50,176 nt of DNA from Bacteroidales bacterium (GCA_028708425.1 JAQVYY010000021.1:1990-52165), one strand, 5' to 3'. Positions 9,022 to 18,481 are shown, counted from the stretch's first letter. Numbers and translations are program-made. Notes: generated from the sequence alone by a model not told the origin.

Positions 9022-10606
9022 AACAGCCTCCAAGTTTAAAGGTCAGGTTGTTATTTAAAAGAAAGGGCGGCGTATATTTTGATACATCACCCGAATAATC
9101 GGCATAATCGAGCCCAATAAAGAAATAGCTGTCGTGCAGCACCTGCATCGAAAAGGTGGTCGATACCTTTTGCATTTCCCAGTCAACCCATTCCATAAAA
9201 ATCAGTCCCCATCTTGAGTCGCCATTGCTAGTATCGGGGCCCTTTTGTGCATGGGTATATGCAACTTCAAATTTGGCGTTTTTAAACGGTCTGTAGGTAA
9301 GCGAAAGGAATAGTTCCTTTGAATTCTCGCCAAGGTAATGCCCCAAGCTATAGCGATTGCTTTTAAAAGCAGTTGTCTCAATAATATGCTCGTAAACCTG
9401 CGGATTGGTGCGCGTATATTCGGCCGTTAGGGTAACATTTTTTAGGGGGAAGTTTGAAACTTGCCCGCCCACCTTCAAACTTACAAAATTGCTATGCCTT
9501 TCGGGGTCGAACATTCTTGAAAGGCCTATTTCATCAACAAAAATAGTGAAATAAAGGTGGGTAAACTTTATTAATCGTGTGGAAAAGTCGAAAAACATTT
9601 GTGAATTTTGCCCCGTATAATTCGACATGCCATTTAGATGATGATCGACAGACTTGTAAAAAAACAGAGGCGTAAGGTATGCCGGATGAATATCCATGTC
9701 CGAGTATATAATAGAGTTCCCGAATGACAGCTTTAACTTCTTAACAGGGGTAAAGGTAAACAGGTTGGCAGCAATGTACATGGGATGAAAAATGTGCCTG
9801 GGCTCACCAGCGTATGTGTACGACCGGCTACTATCGATAACCTGCGAAACCAACCAGCCATGCATGTAGTTTAGTTCAAACCAATGAGCAGGTTTAAGCT
9901 GCATTTTTAGCATGGCAAACGACGGCGCACGGCTATACAGAATATTGGTTCCGTTGTATCCACTACCCCACTCTACATGGTCTTTTACCAAGCTGATATT
10001 GCCCCAGCTCCACCCCCAGCTCATACCGCCTCGCATCTCGCTAAAATCGCCTCCAGTTCCATCTATTTTATATCCTCCGCCCTGATACTGGTTCAAAAAA
10101 TTGCGGGTTCCCAACCTATGGTTTTCGTGATAGTCGCGCAAACTGGCATAAAGGCTAAAATTTTTACCAATATATCCCCACGCCTCGGCACCAACCCAGC
10201 GCCTAAAGCCAACTTCACCATCGTTGGTTAGGGTTGTTACGCCAAGCGTAGGGTTTAGCGTAGCCGCAAAAAGGCTATCGCAATAGTATAGCACATCGAA
10301 GCGTTTATGGAAATTAATGTCTGCGTGAAGTTCCTTTCCAAAATCTTTTAGGTAGAATTTTAGCTCTGCTCTCTGACGCTTATTTAGCTGACTTTCTTGC
10401 TCCAAAGCATCACTTAAAATTACACTTATCTGCTTACGAGAGTATGGCTTTACCGCAGTATTTACATCAACCAAACCCAAGGCAGTCAGCTCATCGATAA
10501 ACTCGTACACGCCCCTATTGGTAACATGATGAAATATTTGCTGCGCCGTTAGCGTAGTTTGCACGGTTAGCGTAAAAAGAATTAGTATGATAAGGGCTCG
10601 TCGCAT
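9011..10606 (-). CDS. Capsule assembly Wzi family outer-membrane protein
   Basis: 531 residues, ATG at 10606, signal peptide ending TLTAQQ. The N-terminal stretch (FHHVTNRGVYEFIDELTALGL ... VKPYSRKQISVIL) matches the beginning of Wzi-like barrels: a helical segment, then many antiparallel strands with conserved patterns such as GMSWGWSWGNISLVKDHVEWGSG and the C-terminal FKLGGCYGF. In Escherichia coli, Wzi is an 18-strand barrel that binds capsule at the cell surface. Here the gene is coupled to an initiating sugar transferase, which supports a role in capsule or exopolysaccharide. No glycosyltransferase cluster is present in the window, so the rest of the pathway must be elsewhere. Confidence 0.87.
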   Translation of the reverse strand: MRRALIILILFTLTVQTTLTAQQIFHHVTNRGVYEFIDELTALGLVDVNTAVKPYSRKQISVILSDALEQESQLNKRQRAELKFYLKDFGKELHADINFHKRFDVLYYCDSLFAATLNPTLGVTTLTNDGEVGFRRWVGAEAWGYIGKNFSLYASLRDYHENHRLGTRNFLNQYQGGGYKIDGTGGDFSEMRGGMSWGWSWGNISLVKDHVEWGSGYNGTNILYSRAPSFAMLKMQLKPAHWFELNYMHGWLVSQVIDSSRSYTYAGEPRHIFHPMYIAANLFTFTPVKKLKLSFGNSIIYSDMDIHPAYLTPLFFYKSVDHHLNGMSNYTGQNSQMFFDFSTRLIKFTHLYFTIFVDEIGLSRMFDPERHSNFVSLKVGGQVSNFPLKNVTLTAEYTRTNPQVYEHIIETTAFKSNRYSLGHYLGENSKELFLSLTYRPFKNAKFEVAYTHAQKGPDTSNGDSRWGLIFMEWVDWEMQKVSTTFSMQVLHDSYFFIGLDYADYSGDVSKYTPPFLLNNNLTFKLGGCYGF

Positions 10607-10717
10607 TCAATATTTTTTGAAAATAGGGTATAATTAGCAAATTTAGGATAAAAAATTTGATAAACCTTTCTAGTACATGTTTTAGGGGGTTGGAATAGAT
10701 TAATTTGACGCTGAATA

Positions 10718-12112
10718 TTACCTTCTTTCAATTTTAGATTCGTTTATCAAATCTAACGCCTTTCCAAATAATCTATCATTACCACTTATCAAGTCTTCTA
10801 CACTGTTTTCAACCCAATAGTCTGGCATTTGAACCATTCCGTTTTCGGGTTTTGGCCTAACCAAATAACCAGTTGCAACGGAACCCTTGAACTTTGTTTT
10901 TGGTAATTTATACGGGCTAAAGTTAGTTGCTCCAATGGCATTATTTCCAACGCTTGTTCCTATAATCGTTGCAATATTGTTATCCTGCAAGGTGGTTGTA
11001 AAAAGTGCAGCAGCAGAACCAGTACCCGAATTTGCAAGAACAATAATTTTACCTTTAAACACACTTCTATGCTTTGGTATATAGTATGCAGATTCATTGT
11101 TCTCAATTTGTTCGAAAATAAGGCTATCGCAATTTAAAAAGCCATTCGGATAAAGTTTCCCCATTTCTGGTTCTCTATTATATTCCTGTTTATACGCCTT
11201 GGTAAACGCGTCATATCTCTTTTTATTCAATTGTTTATTGCCTTCCGACACATAAAAATATTTTGAAAAATCAACTATGTCTTCTCGCTCTGTCAGATAG
11301 TACAATAGCTGCGTACACAATAAGTTGCTGCCACCGGGATTGTTTCTTAAATCAATTATTAAATTAGTTATTCCCAAAGTATTAACCGAGTCGAACATAT
11401 GTTCTAAGTAGTCTTTAAAAACAGGCCTTTCCGTATCTACAAACCCTTGTAGTTTATCTGAATTTTTTCTTCTTATCTGCCTATTCATATACATTTTGGC
11501 AAAAGGGATAATCCATGACCTCAAATAGCTTGGCATCGTTTCATAGGTATCAATTTTATCATGACAGCGATTAAATTGAAAATAGGCGTAATTTTCCGAT
11601 GGGTATAAAGTAATGTCGTAGTTATGGTTTTTGCGTTCTGTGATAGTGTTTTCTTTATACCGGTTTTTGTCTAGAATAAAATTAATATCTTCATTGCGTG
11701 TAATAGATTTAACCCAAATTTCTTCGCCATCTAGAGTTTTAAGTGATACACTATCTGTTTGCTTAATTACACCGAATTGCTTTAACAAATCGGGTCTATT
11801 CAAAAATAATCTAATTGCTTGTTTTTGGTTAACAGCATTCTCTGCAAACACATATTTATAGAGGCTATTTTCAATGTTTTGCATTGGCTTGCCTGCTAAA
11901 GTCAATATTTCTTTCCCAATAAGTAATGAATCATAGCCCATATTAATATCCCATACATACCACGAATTGTTTGCTGGATAAAGTATGTAGGGTAAAAGTA
12001 TATTCGATTTTAAGCCACCTATTGACGTATGCTGGTTTTTGAAATGGGACAAGTAAAAACGAGCGTATCCAACAAAAGTATTCTCAGTAACAGCAGGCAA
12101 TTCCAGAGCCAT
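10718..12112 (-). CDS. S41 family peptidase, C-terminal part (frameshifted gene)
   Basis: 464 residues from the first ATG in this frame, but the gene really begins upstream in another frame (see 12127-12342). Recognisable S41/tail-specific protease elements are FLSHFKNQHTSIGG (the conserved LKDGHTS-like region), DLRNNPGGSNLLCTQLL, and IIVLANSGTGSAAALFTTTLQDN with the probable catalytic Ser, followed by GTSVGNNAIGATNFS. The family's N-terminal part, about 40-60 residues before the HTS motif, is missing from this frame but is found intact in the DNA just upstream. The open frame extends upstream of the ATG as ...DLLYLDDLCANCFPDIENVF. It may be a pseudogene, a sequencing error, or a gene using -1 frameshifting. 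Confidence 0.8.
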   Translation of the reverse strand: MALELPAVTENTFVGYARFYLSHFKNQHTSIGGLKSNILLPYILYPANNSWYVWDINMGYDSLLIGKEILTLAGKPMQNIENSLYKYVFAENAVNQKQAIRLFLNRPDLLKQFGVIKQTDSVSLKTLDGEEIWVKSITRNEDINFILDKNRYKENTITERKNHNYDITLYPSENYAYFQFNRCHDKIDTYETMPSYLRSWIIPFAKMYMNRQIRRKNSDKLQGFVDTERPVFKDYLEHMFDSVNTLGITNLIIDLRNNPGGSNLLCTQLLYYLTEREDIVDFSKYFYVSEGNKQLNKKRYDAFTKAYKQEYNREPEMGKLYPNGFLNCDSLIFEQIENNESAYYIPKHRSVFKGKIIVLANSGTGSAAALFTTTLQDNNIATIIGTSVGNNAIGATNFSPYKLPKTKFKGSVATGYLVRPKPENGMVQMPDYWVENSVEDLISGNDRLFGKALDLINESKIERR

Positions 12113-12126
12113 TAATAAGCTATCCC

Positions 12127-12342
12127 TTACCTGTTCCCTTGATGGAAAAACATTTTCAATATCAGGAAAACAATTTGCACACAGATCATCGAGATAGAGT
12201 AAATCTTTTTGGTATTTGTTGGCATACCTATATTTATCCGATTTATTTCCTCCGATTTATAATTTTTAAAGCCTTGATTCTTTATAATTACAGAACATGA
12301 AGAAAAGAAGAGAATGGAACCAATTATTGCTATTGTTTTCAT
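12127..12342 (-). pseudogene. N-terminal lipoprotein fragment of the S41 peptidase
   Basis: This 71-codon frame starts MKTIAIIGSILFFSSCS, a lipoprotein signal with lipobox-like FSSC, and runs to KNYKSEEIN before losing family resemblance and stopping at 12127. The frame of the downstream peptidase is open from about 12255 and encodes ...KYQKDLLYLDDLCANCFPDIENVF..., continuous with the peptidase. The two frames differ by one missing base (or two extra). The break lies between about 12206 and 12258; an A5 run on the coding strand (12206-12210) is one candidate slip site. Together the two parts would make one lipidated periplasmic or outer-membrane peptidase of roughly 510 residues. Confidence 0.7.
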
Positions 12343-12436
12343 AAAAAATCTTTTTTATGCTTGCGGGTAACAAGAAGTCAAAAACAGTTTCTCATAGGCC
12401 AAAAGAAGGATTTAAAGCTAAAGTTAGTTTTAAATT

Positions 12437-13630
12437 CTAGTGCAAAAGACCTAGTAACCAGAGCGGTATGTATTTTCTAGTCCCTACATCAAAACCATCG
12501 GCAAAAGTATATGTGGGCAGTTCGGACTTGGCCTTTCGCAACTTTTTACCCAAAGTTAGTGGTGCCACCAAAATGCTGCCATCCACTTCAAAATAGTTTT
12601 TAGCAAAGTTTTTAATGGGGTGCATTGCCCCCAAATGCGAAAGGGCAAAAGTGTTTACCAAAAGTTCGCGGGTTGGGGTTCCGCCAGAAAGCAAATGGGT
12701 TAGGTTGGTGTTGCTTAAAATAACGCTCTCGGGCTTTTGAAGTATGCTAACATTACTGCCTGCAGGGTATAGTAGGGTTATTAGCTTCGCCTTTTCGAGA
12801 TGAAAAATGTAGCTTATTAGCGTGTTACGATGTATGCCTATATGGTTACTAATTTTTACAAGGTTGGGTTTAAACGGCGCGTTTTGAGCAATAATGCTCA
12901 CCAACTGTTTAATTTTGAATACATTCTTCGCATCAAACCCATCAATATAAACCATATCTTGCTCAATTACCTCAACCAGTAAATCCTCTAGAAAACGCTT
13001 ATACTCTTCGTAATCACTAGGAATAAAAGGGTAGCAACCTTGGGTTAAATACTCGTCGAGATATTGACTTGGTGCGAACTGCTGAACGTGCTCGGCTGCT
13101 ATGTCTATATGGTGGCTTAGAAGCGTTTGCAAACTGTATGTTGGTAACATGGCTGCGCCTTTTAATGCCAGAAACTCCCTAAACGACATAATTCCAATAT
13201 TATGAATGGTTGCTCGCTGACTTAAATGCGTGTAGTGCTTTACCATTTCGATGGTTGAAGAGCCCGCAAAAGCTACCTTAATATTGGGTAGGGTTTCGAA
13301 TATTTTTTTTAGCTCGAACGACCAGCTGGGTAGCTTGTGAACATTATCGATAAAGAGATGCTTTCCGCCCTTGCTGGCAAATTGCGCAGCAAAATCGCGC
13401 AGCGATAGGTTTGCAAGGTACAGGTCGTCCATTGTAACGTACAACGCCGACGGGCTATGACCATACAGCAATTTAAGCTGCTGCAAAAGTAGGGTGGTTT
13501 TACCAACGCCAACTGGTCCGATAATACCAACGAGGCGTTCCTGCCAATGGATATCGGCACTCTGGCTACGAACAAAGTCGGTTGAGACCTTACTCGCTAA
13601 ATCATTTGATTTTAACCTTAACTGTTCCAT
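12437..13630 (-). CDS. AAA ATPase with DUF4143-like C-terminal region
   Basis: 397 residues. Walker A is GPVGVGKTTLL (about residues 37-47), and Walker B is KHLFIDNVHKLP, lacking the usual Glu after Asp. A sensor-like FAGSSTIEM and RATIHNIGIMSFREFLALKG follow. The middle has a winged-helix-like stretch (ISNHIGIHRNTLISYIFHLEKAKLI), and the C-terminal part resembles the nuclease-like DUF4143 region of COG1373 proteins. These are common, poorly understood bacterial ATPases. It stands alone, with no partner gene, 87 bases downstream of tsaE and in the same direction, so cotranscription from the porW operon is possible. Start ATG at 13630. Confidence 0.8.
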   Translation of the reverse strand: MEQLRLKSNDLASKVSTDFVRSQSADIHWQERLVGIIGPVGVGKTTLLLQQLKLLYGHSPSALYVTMDDLYLANLSLRDFAAQFASKGGKHLFIDNVHKLPSWSFELKKIFETLPNIKVAFAGSSTIEMVKHYTHLSQRATIHNIGIMSFREFLALKGAAMLPTYSLQTLLSHHIDIAAEHVQQFAPSQYLDEYLTQGCYPFIPSDYEEYKRFLEDLLVEVIEQDMVYIDGFDAKNVFKIKQLVSIIAQNAPFKPNLVKISNHIGIHRNTLISYIFHLEKAKLITLLYPAGSNVSILQKPESVILSNTNLTHLLSGGTPTRELLVNTFALSHLGAMHPIKNFAKNYFEVDGSILVAPLTLGKKLRKAKSELPTYTFADGFDVGTRKYIPLWLLGLLH

Positions 13631-13717
13631 TGCTGTAGTGTTTAAGCAAATATATAACTATTTTAGTTAATTGCAACAGCATTATGGGTATTTTAAAATG
13701 AAAAGAATTATAAATTA

Positions 13718-14140
13718 TCAAATTTTAGAGATAGTCCTTGCGTGCTGATTGACTATGTTAATTCGAAACCTTACCACATTTTCAAGGGGAAGAATATCCT
13801 CAACCAGCTCGGGCCACTCAATTAGGCAAGTTCCTTGCGTTGAGTAAAAATACTCCTCGTAGCCAAAATCGTACACCTCCTCAATCTTGTTAATTCGGTA
13901 AAAATCGAAATGGAAAATGGGATTGCCCTTTCCATCGCTATACTCATTAATTATGGCAAAAGTGGGGCTTACAACGGTATCGGTTACTCCTAACTGTTGG
14001 CAAACTGCCTTTATTAAGGTGGTTTTACCTGCTCCCATTGGTCCATAAAAGCAAATAATATGGTTTTCGCCTACCTGCTCAATTACCCATTTAGCAGCAT
14101 TCGTAATATCATCAATACTAGCTAAGTGATAGCTATCCAT
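13718..14140 (-). CDS. tsaE: tRNA threonylcarbamoyladenosine biosynthesis ATPase TsaE
   Basis: 140 residues, normal for the family. Motifs are Walker A GPMGAGKTTLIKAV (about residues 33-46), VSPTFAIINEYSD, HFDFYRI and LIEWPELVED, the hallmark blocks of TsaE/YjeE. The protein drives the TsaBDE complex in forming t6A37 on ANN-decoding tRNAs in the cytoplasm. The gene starts 4 bases after the porX stop and is therefore very likely cotranscribed with porW and porX. No tsaB, tsaC or tsaD lies in the window. Confidence 0.95.
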   Translation of the reverse strand: MDSYHLASIDDITNAAKWVIEQVGENHIICFYGPMGAGKTTLIKAVCQQLGVTDTVVSPTFAIINEYSDGKGNPIFHFDFYRINKIEEVYDFGYEEYFYSTQGTCLIEWPELVEDILPLENVVRFRINIVNQHARTISKI

Positions 14141-14144
14141 AGTA

Positions 14145-15695
14145 TTATAATGGTTTTAGCTCAATGTACGGAACTAACATCTCTTCGATTGAAACGCCAC
14201 CATGCTGGAATGTATCACGATAATACTTGACGTAATGATTGTAGTTATTGGGATATACAAAAAAGTCGTTAGCCAACGCAAAAATATACGAAGAGCTTAC
14301 ATTAGCCTTTGGAAGGTGAGCCTCTTCGGGTTTGCGCACCTCAAAAACCTGCTTGGGATTATAGTTTAAATTACGACCCAGCTTATACCTCAGGTTTGTT
14401 GATGTAGCCTTATCGCCCACCACCTTAACCGGATTTTGTACCCTTATGGTGCCATGGTCGGTAGTAAGTACCAAACGAACACCCATTTTCGAAGCTTCTT
14501 TAAATAGGGTAAAAAGCTCCGAATGCCTAAACCAGCTGCGTGTTAACGAAAGGTACGCAGCCTCATCGGAGGCAAGCTGTCGCATCATCTCCATCTCGGT
14601 ACGGGCATGCGAAATCATATCTATAAAATTATAAACCAGAACGGTAAGGTCATTCCTTAGTATCTGCTTTAGGTTTGAGGCAATGGGTGAACTTGATTTA
14701 ATGGTACCCACTTTCTCGTAGTATAACCTATAGTCCTTTCCCAAGCGCTGCAACTGTTTTGTAAGCAGCTGCTCCTCAAAAAGGTTCTTCCCTACATCCT
14801 CCTCATCGAACACCCAAAGCTCGGGATAAATATCCTGTATCTCTTTGGGCATGAGGCCAGAAAATAGCGCATTACGAGCATACTGTGTGGCCGTTGGAAG
14901 TATGCTAGAATAGACCAACTCCTTTTCGACCCGCCAATATGGGGAAAGTAAATCCTGAATGGCCACCCATTGATCGTATCTAAAATTATCGATAAGCACA
15001 AAGAGCACCTTGTTCCCATTATCGATAGTAGGAAACACCAATTGCCGCATTACGTTGTGCGACATTAACGGTCTGTTCTCATCGCCTCCCGAAAACCAGC
15101 TGAGGTAATTGGCCTTTATATACTTTCCAAACTCATTATTGGCCTCATTCATCTGAAAGCTAAATATCTCGCCAACGCTTGGGTCGCTCGATTCCTCAAT
15201 CTGTTTACCCCATTGGGCTAACTTACGGTATATGCTTACCCATTGGTCGAACGTATTGGCCTGGCTAATTTGCTGGGTAATCCTACCAAAAGCTTGCTGA
15301 TAGTCCGATGTGGTTTTTTCGCTTACCAGCGAATGCTGATGCACGTGCTTTTTGATTGAAAGAAGAATCTGCTTCGGGTTTACTGGCTTAATAAGGTAAT
15401 CGGCAATTTTTGATCCTATTGCCTGATCCATAATGCTCTCTTCCTCACTTTTAGTAACCATCACCACGGGCATATTCGGTTTAAGCGCTTTCAGTTTCGA
15501 CAAGGTTTCCATCCCCGATAGCCCGGGCATATTCTCATCTAAAAAAACCAAATCGAAGTTCTGGGAGCCAACCAGCTCAATGGCATCAACACCATTGGTG
15601 GCTGTAGAAACCTTATATTCACGCTTTTCGAGAAATATGATGTGCGGCTTTAAAAACTCTATCTCATCATCAACCCAAAGAATTGATACTGCCAT
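14145..15695 (-). CDS. porX: T9SS response regulator/phosphodiesterase PorX
   Basis: 516 residues. Residues 1-120 form a CheY-like receiver with the acidic pair at D9/D10, the phospho-acceptor D53 in LVFLDENMPG, and DYLIKPVNP carrying the conserved Lys. Then comes a linker and from about residue 200 a PglZ domain (alkaline-phosphatase-like) with LIDNFRYDQW, SSILPTATQYARNALFSG, VYNFIDMISHART and LTTDHGTIR, which hold the metal-binding Asp/His/Thr residues. This architecture is PorX, which in Porphyromonas gingivalis controls and supports type IX secretion. It is the middle gene of a tight minus-strand operon with porW (5-base gap) and tsaE (4-base gap). A PorY kinase is not identified next to it. 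Confidence 0.95.
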   Translation of the reverse strand: MAVSILWVDDEIEFLKPHIIFLEKREYKVSTATNGVDAIELVGSQNFDLVFLDENMPGLSGMETLSKLKALKPNMPVVMVTKSEEESIMDQAIGSKIADYLIKPVNPKQILLSIKKHVHQHSLVSEKTTSDYQQAFGRITQQISQANTFDQWVSIYRKLAQWGKQIEESSDPSVGEIFSFQMNEANNEFGKYIKANYLSWFSGGDENRPLMSHNVMRQLVFPTIDNGNKVLFVLIDNFRYDQWVAIQDLLSPYWRVEKELVYSSILPTATQYARNALFSGLMPKEIQDIYPELWVFDEEDVGKNLFEEQLLTKQLQRLGKDYRLYYEKVGTIKSSSPIASNLKQILRNDLTVLVYNFIDMISHARTEMEMMRQLASDEAAYLSLTRSWFRHSELFTLFKEASKMGVRLVLTTDHGTIRVQNPVKVVGDKATSTNLRYKLGRNLNYNPKQVFEVRKPEEAHLPKANVSSSYIFALANDFFVYPNNYNHYVKYYRDTFQHGGVSIEEMLVPYIELKPL

Positions 15696-15700
15696 ACGCT

Positions 15701-18376
15701 TTATTTTAAGTAGTTTTTACGAAAAAAGTCGAGATAGCCAGATACCGATTTATCCTCCTTAAACATCTCGAGGTTTGTAACGCTAATCACAGCGTAGCTA
15801 TAGTCGCTGCTGGTGAGCGTGCCCATAAGCCCCTCTTCGGCACTGGCTTTAACATAGTACTCCATGGCCTCATCGATTGTTTTAAACGATTCAACCTGAA
15901 TAATCTGAACAAAATCGGAGAGGTCGCTGCTGGTTACATTTAAGTTCAAGTTTAGATAGTTGTCAACATTAAAGGATACCAGGTTAAAACGAAGCTGGTT
16001 TACTGGTGAATTCTGAGGAATAATAGCAATAAACAGATGCTCTCCCTCTGGTTCTGAATATGTGGTTGAATAGCCAGTGGTTTGCTCGTCGTCGAGCGTC
16101 ACACCGCCCATATCTCCCGAAGCCAGCTGCAGCTCGCGCCTATCCAGCATGGCCAGAATATCAACAACTGTCGATGCTATTTCGATATTAGGATAGGCCG
16201 TTAAAATCTCGTTTAGCTCATCGCGATATGCCCTTAAATCACCCGATTTACCTATACATTGCGCTATAATAAATTGTAGCTTAGGAACAATATCTGTTTC
16301 GGGAAACAGCTCCAAACCCTGACGAGCCATCCGTGTGGCCTCGGTGCAGCGGTCCTGCCTGAATAGATTGAAAGTTTTCTCGTAAAAAACTTCACGTTCT
16401 TCCTTTCTTGCTTTAAGGCTTTCAACGTAGTTGGGGTCGCTAAGCATTAGGGCATAGGTACTACTGGGAAACTGCGAAATTAGTTTCTGCTTATACTCCT
16501 CCATTTTTTGCTGCTCGTTGTTAAAGTTTGCTATTTGGTATAAATTATAGTATGCCGATAGGGTAAGGTTGCTTGTTGGGTATCTATTTATCAAGGTTTC
16601 GTATGCCTTAATGGCCTCGGGATAGTTCCTTAGGTCATTTTCATAAACTTCCGCAACCCTAAATAGAGCTTCCTGAATTCGCTGATGCGAAATGGCAACC
16701 AGCGAGTCGTTGAGCGGAAGATTCTGAAGGTAGTACTCACGGCTCTTGTTATCCATAACTTTCTTAGGCATTCCGGTGGTATCGGTCTCCGCATCGTTAT
16801 CGGCTAATGATTCACCCAAAACCTCACGCTTGTTCACTCTCCTCCAGTTGTCTTCGAGTTTTCGGCGACCCCACCGCATCTGGAACTCCGCCAAACCAAA
16901 GCTCAACGACGATTGGTTATAGAAATACCAGCTACTCCCCTCCTGCTGTGGTTGGGTTCGCCCGCGTTGCGTTTGCTGAAAGTGGGAGAACCTATCCCTA
17001 CTCTCCTGCTCTTCTAGCCTAAGCCTTTCCTCTTCGGCTTTTACAGCATTGATTAGCTCAGCAATTATGGCATCGCGCTCCTTGGGACTCATGGCCGCAA
17101 CCCGCTGTAAGCTATCCTCTGTTGAAACCAGGTTTAGATTTTCGACCAGCTTATTAAGGTTTTGAGTTTTCACTTCCAACTCATTATACCCTGGAAAATC
17201 GGCATCGAGCGCATGGTACGAACTATCGTAGTAGGCCTGACTCTGGGTATAATCCGGTTTGGCAAAGTAGTAATCGCCCAATATCAGGTACGATATTCCT
17301 TTCTGGTAAGTATTGTTAACACTTTTTTGGGCCGATAGCTTATAGTATTCTATTGCTGTTTCGATATTTTCTTTAGTTTCCTCAATATTACCTAGGGTAA
17401 AGTATATTTGGTCCAAATATTCAACATTTTTTTCGTCGTTGGCCATTTTAAGTAGCGCTTTCACCATACCGTCATCTCCACCCCCCTGATAGTTTGAAGC
17501 CAGACTTATTTTGGCATTAAAGGTCATTTCGTACGATGGGTTTGACCTAACAACACGATTAAAGTACTCGTTGGATTGAGCAAATTTTTTCTCGGTTTTA
17601 TATAGCTGAGCCAAAAGGTATCGGTACCTATCTTTATCGGCTTTTGTATCCACCACGTCAAGGGCTTTCTGTAAATGTTCAATGGTTTTAGGAATATTTT
17701 CTTGCTTCTGATAAAAAAAGGCTTGGGTTGACTCAAGCAAATGCTTAAAATATTTAGACTTTGGGTATTTTCTATCGTTTGCCAAAGTTCGAAGCCTATC
17801 TTCGGCCGACACAAAATCGTTTTTAACAATATCGATACGCGCAAGCCACACCTGCGATTCAAACGATATCTCGGTATCTGGAAACTGAGTAATATTATAT
17901 TCTAAAGTCATTTGAGCCTCATCGTAAGCTCCTTTCCATGCACGCGCTTTACCAATTAGCAGCCAACCCTCTTTAACATAATTAACAAACTCGTTTTGCT
18001 TGTAAAAATTCCGTTCCTTTGCCGAAAGAGTACCCGTTTTACGCTCGGGTTTAACCGTTATTGAGTGCCTATTTATCATTGTGGTGCTCTTGGTTATGGC
18101 CCTATCCATATCGCCACCAACAACGCTCGAAATCTGCTTGTCGCCAAATAGCAACACCGGCAAGTGTAAGGTATAGTTGTAACTATAATTTTCGGTTGCC
18201 ATTTTAATCGAATTATTATAGCTCTCGTTGGCATTAAAATAGTAATTAAATTTTGATGTGATATTATGATAGGTCCTTGTTACAGGCGTGTTTTTTTGAG
18301 TAGAACACCCTGCAGACATAAGAGTCATCAGAAATATAGCGATGCGAATATGCTTGATTGCGCCTGATATTTTCAT
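15701..18376 (-). CDS. porW: T9SS lipoprotein PorW/SprE, tetratricopeptide repeats
   Basis: 891 residues. The signal peptide ends in MSAGCSTQKNTPVTRTYHNITSKFNYYFN; the lipobox Cys and the STQKN...RTYHNIT...NYYFN block are characteristic of PorW/SprE. A long series of TPR-like helical hairpins covers roughly residues 100-420 and 560-750, split by a charged coiled-coil stretch (about 430-480). The last ~110 residues are a separate alpha/beta region, FIAIIPQNSPVNQLRFNLVSFNVDN and on. In gliding or secreting Bacteroidota, PorW/SprE is needed for T9SS function, probably at the periplasmic face of the outer membrane. It heads the porW-porX-tsaE operon. Start ATG at 18376. Confidence 0.92.
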   Translation of the reverse strand: MKISGAIKHIRIAIFLMTLMSAGCSTQKNTPVTRTYHNITSKFNYYFNANESYNNSIKMATENYSYNYTLHLPVLLFGDKQISSVVGGDMDRAITKSTTMINRHSITVKPERKTGTLSAKERNFYKQNEFVNYVKEGWLLIGKARAWKGAYDEAQMTLEYNITQFPDTEISFESQVWLARIDIVKNDFVSAEDRLRTLANDRKYPKSKYFKHLLESTQAFFYQKQENIPKTIEHLQKALDVVDTKADKDRYRYLLAQLYKTEKKFAQSNEYFNRVVRSNPSYEMTFNAKISLASNYQGGGDDGMVKALLKMANDEKNVEYLDQIYFTLGNIEETKENIETAIEYYKLSAQKSVNNTYQKGISYLILGDYYFAKPDYTQSQAYYDSSYHALDADFPGYNELEVKTQNLNKLVENLNLVSTEDSLQRVAAMSPKERDAIIAELINAVKAEEERLRLEEQESRDRFSHFQQTQRGRTQPQQEGSSWYFYNQSSLSFGLAEFQMRWGRRKLEDNWRRVNKREVLGESLADNDAETDTTGMPKKVMDNKSREYYLQNLPLNDSLVAISHQRIQEALFRVAEVYENDLRNYPEAIKAYETLINRYPTSNLTLSAYYNLYQIANFNNEQQKMEEYKQKLISQFPSSTYALMLSDPNYVESLKARKEEREVFYEKTFNLFRQDRCTEATRMARQGLELFPETDIVPKLQFIIAQCIGKSGDLRAYRDELNEILTAYPNIEIASTVVDILAMLDRRELQLASGDMGGVTLDDEQTTGYSTTYSEPEGEHLFIAIIPQNSPVNQLRFNLVSFNVDNYLNLNLNVTSSDLSDFVQIIQVESFKTIDEAMEYYVKASAEEGLMGTLTSSDYSYAVISVTNLEMFKEDKSVSGYLDFFRKNYLK

Positions 18377-18481
18377 TTAAATAAGCTGTTGATATACTAA
18401 CTAAATTTGGATTAACTTATTATTTTAAAACGCTAAAATACGTAAAATTTGAGGTGAAACAATATATACGTAAATGTGATA

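Noticed and set aside
8175-9058. Plus-strand open frames across the sugar transferase region
   Set aside because: The minus strand carries a clear glycosyl-1-phosphate transferase with all family motifs; the plus frames are unrelated to anything recognisable.
12437-13630. AAA ATPase as part of an antiphage defence system
   Set aside because: No partner nuclease, toxin, methylase or other defence gene is adjacent; the neighbours are tsaE and a peptidase.
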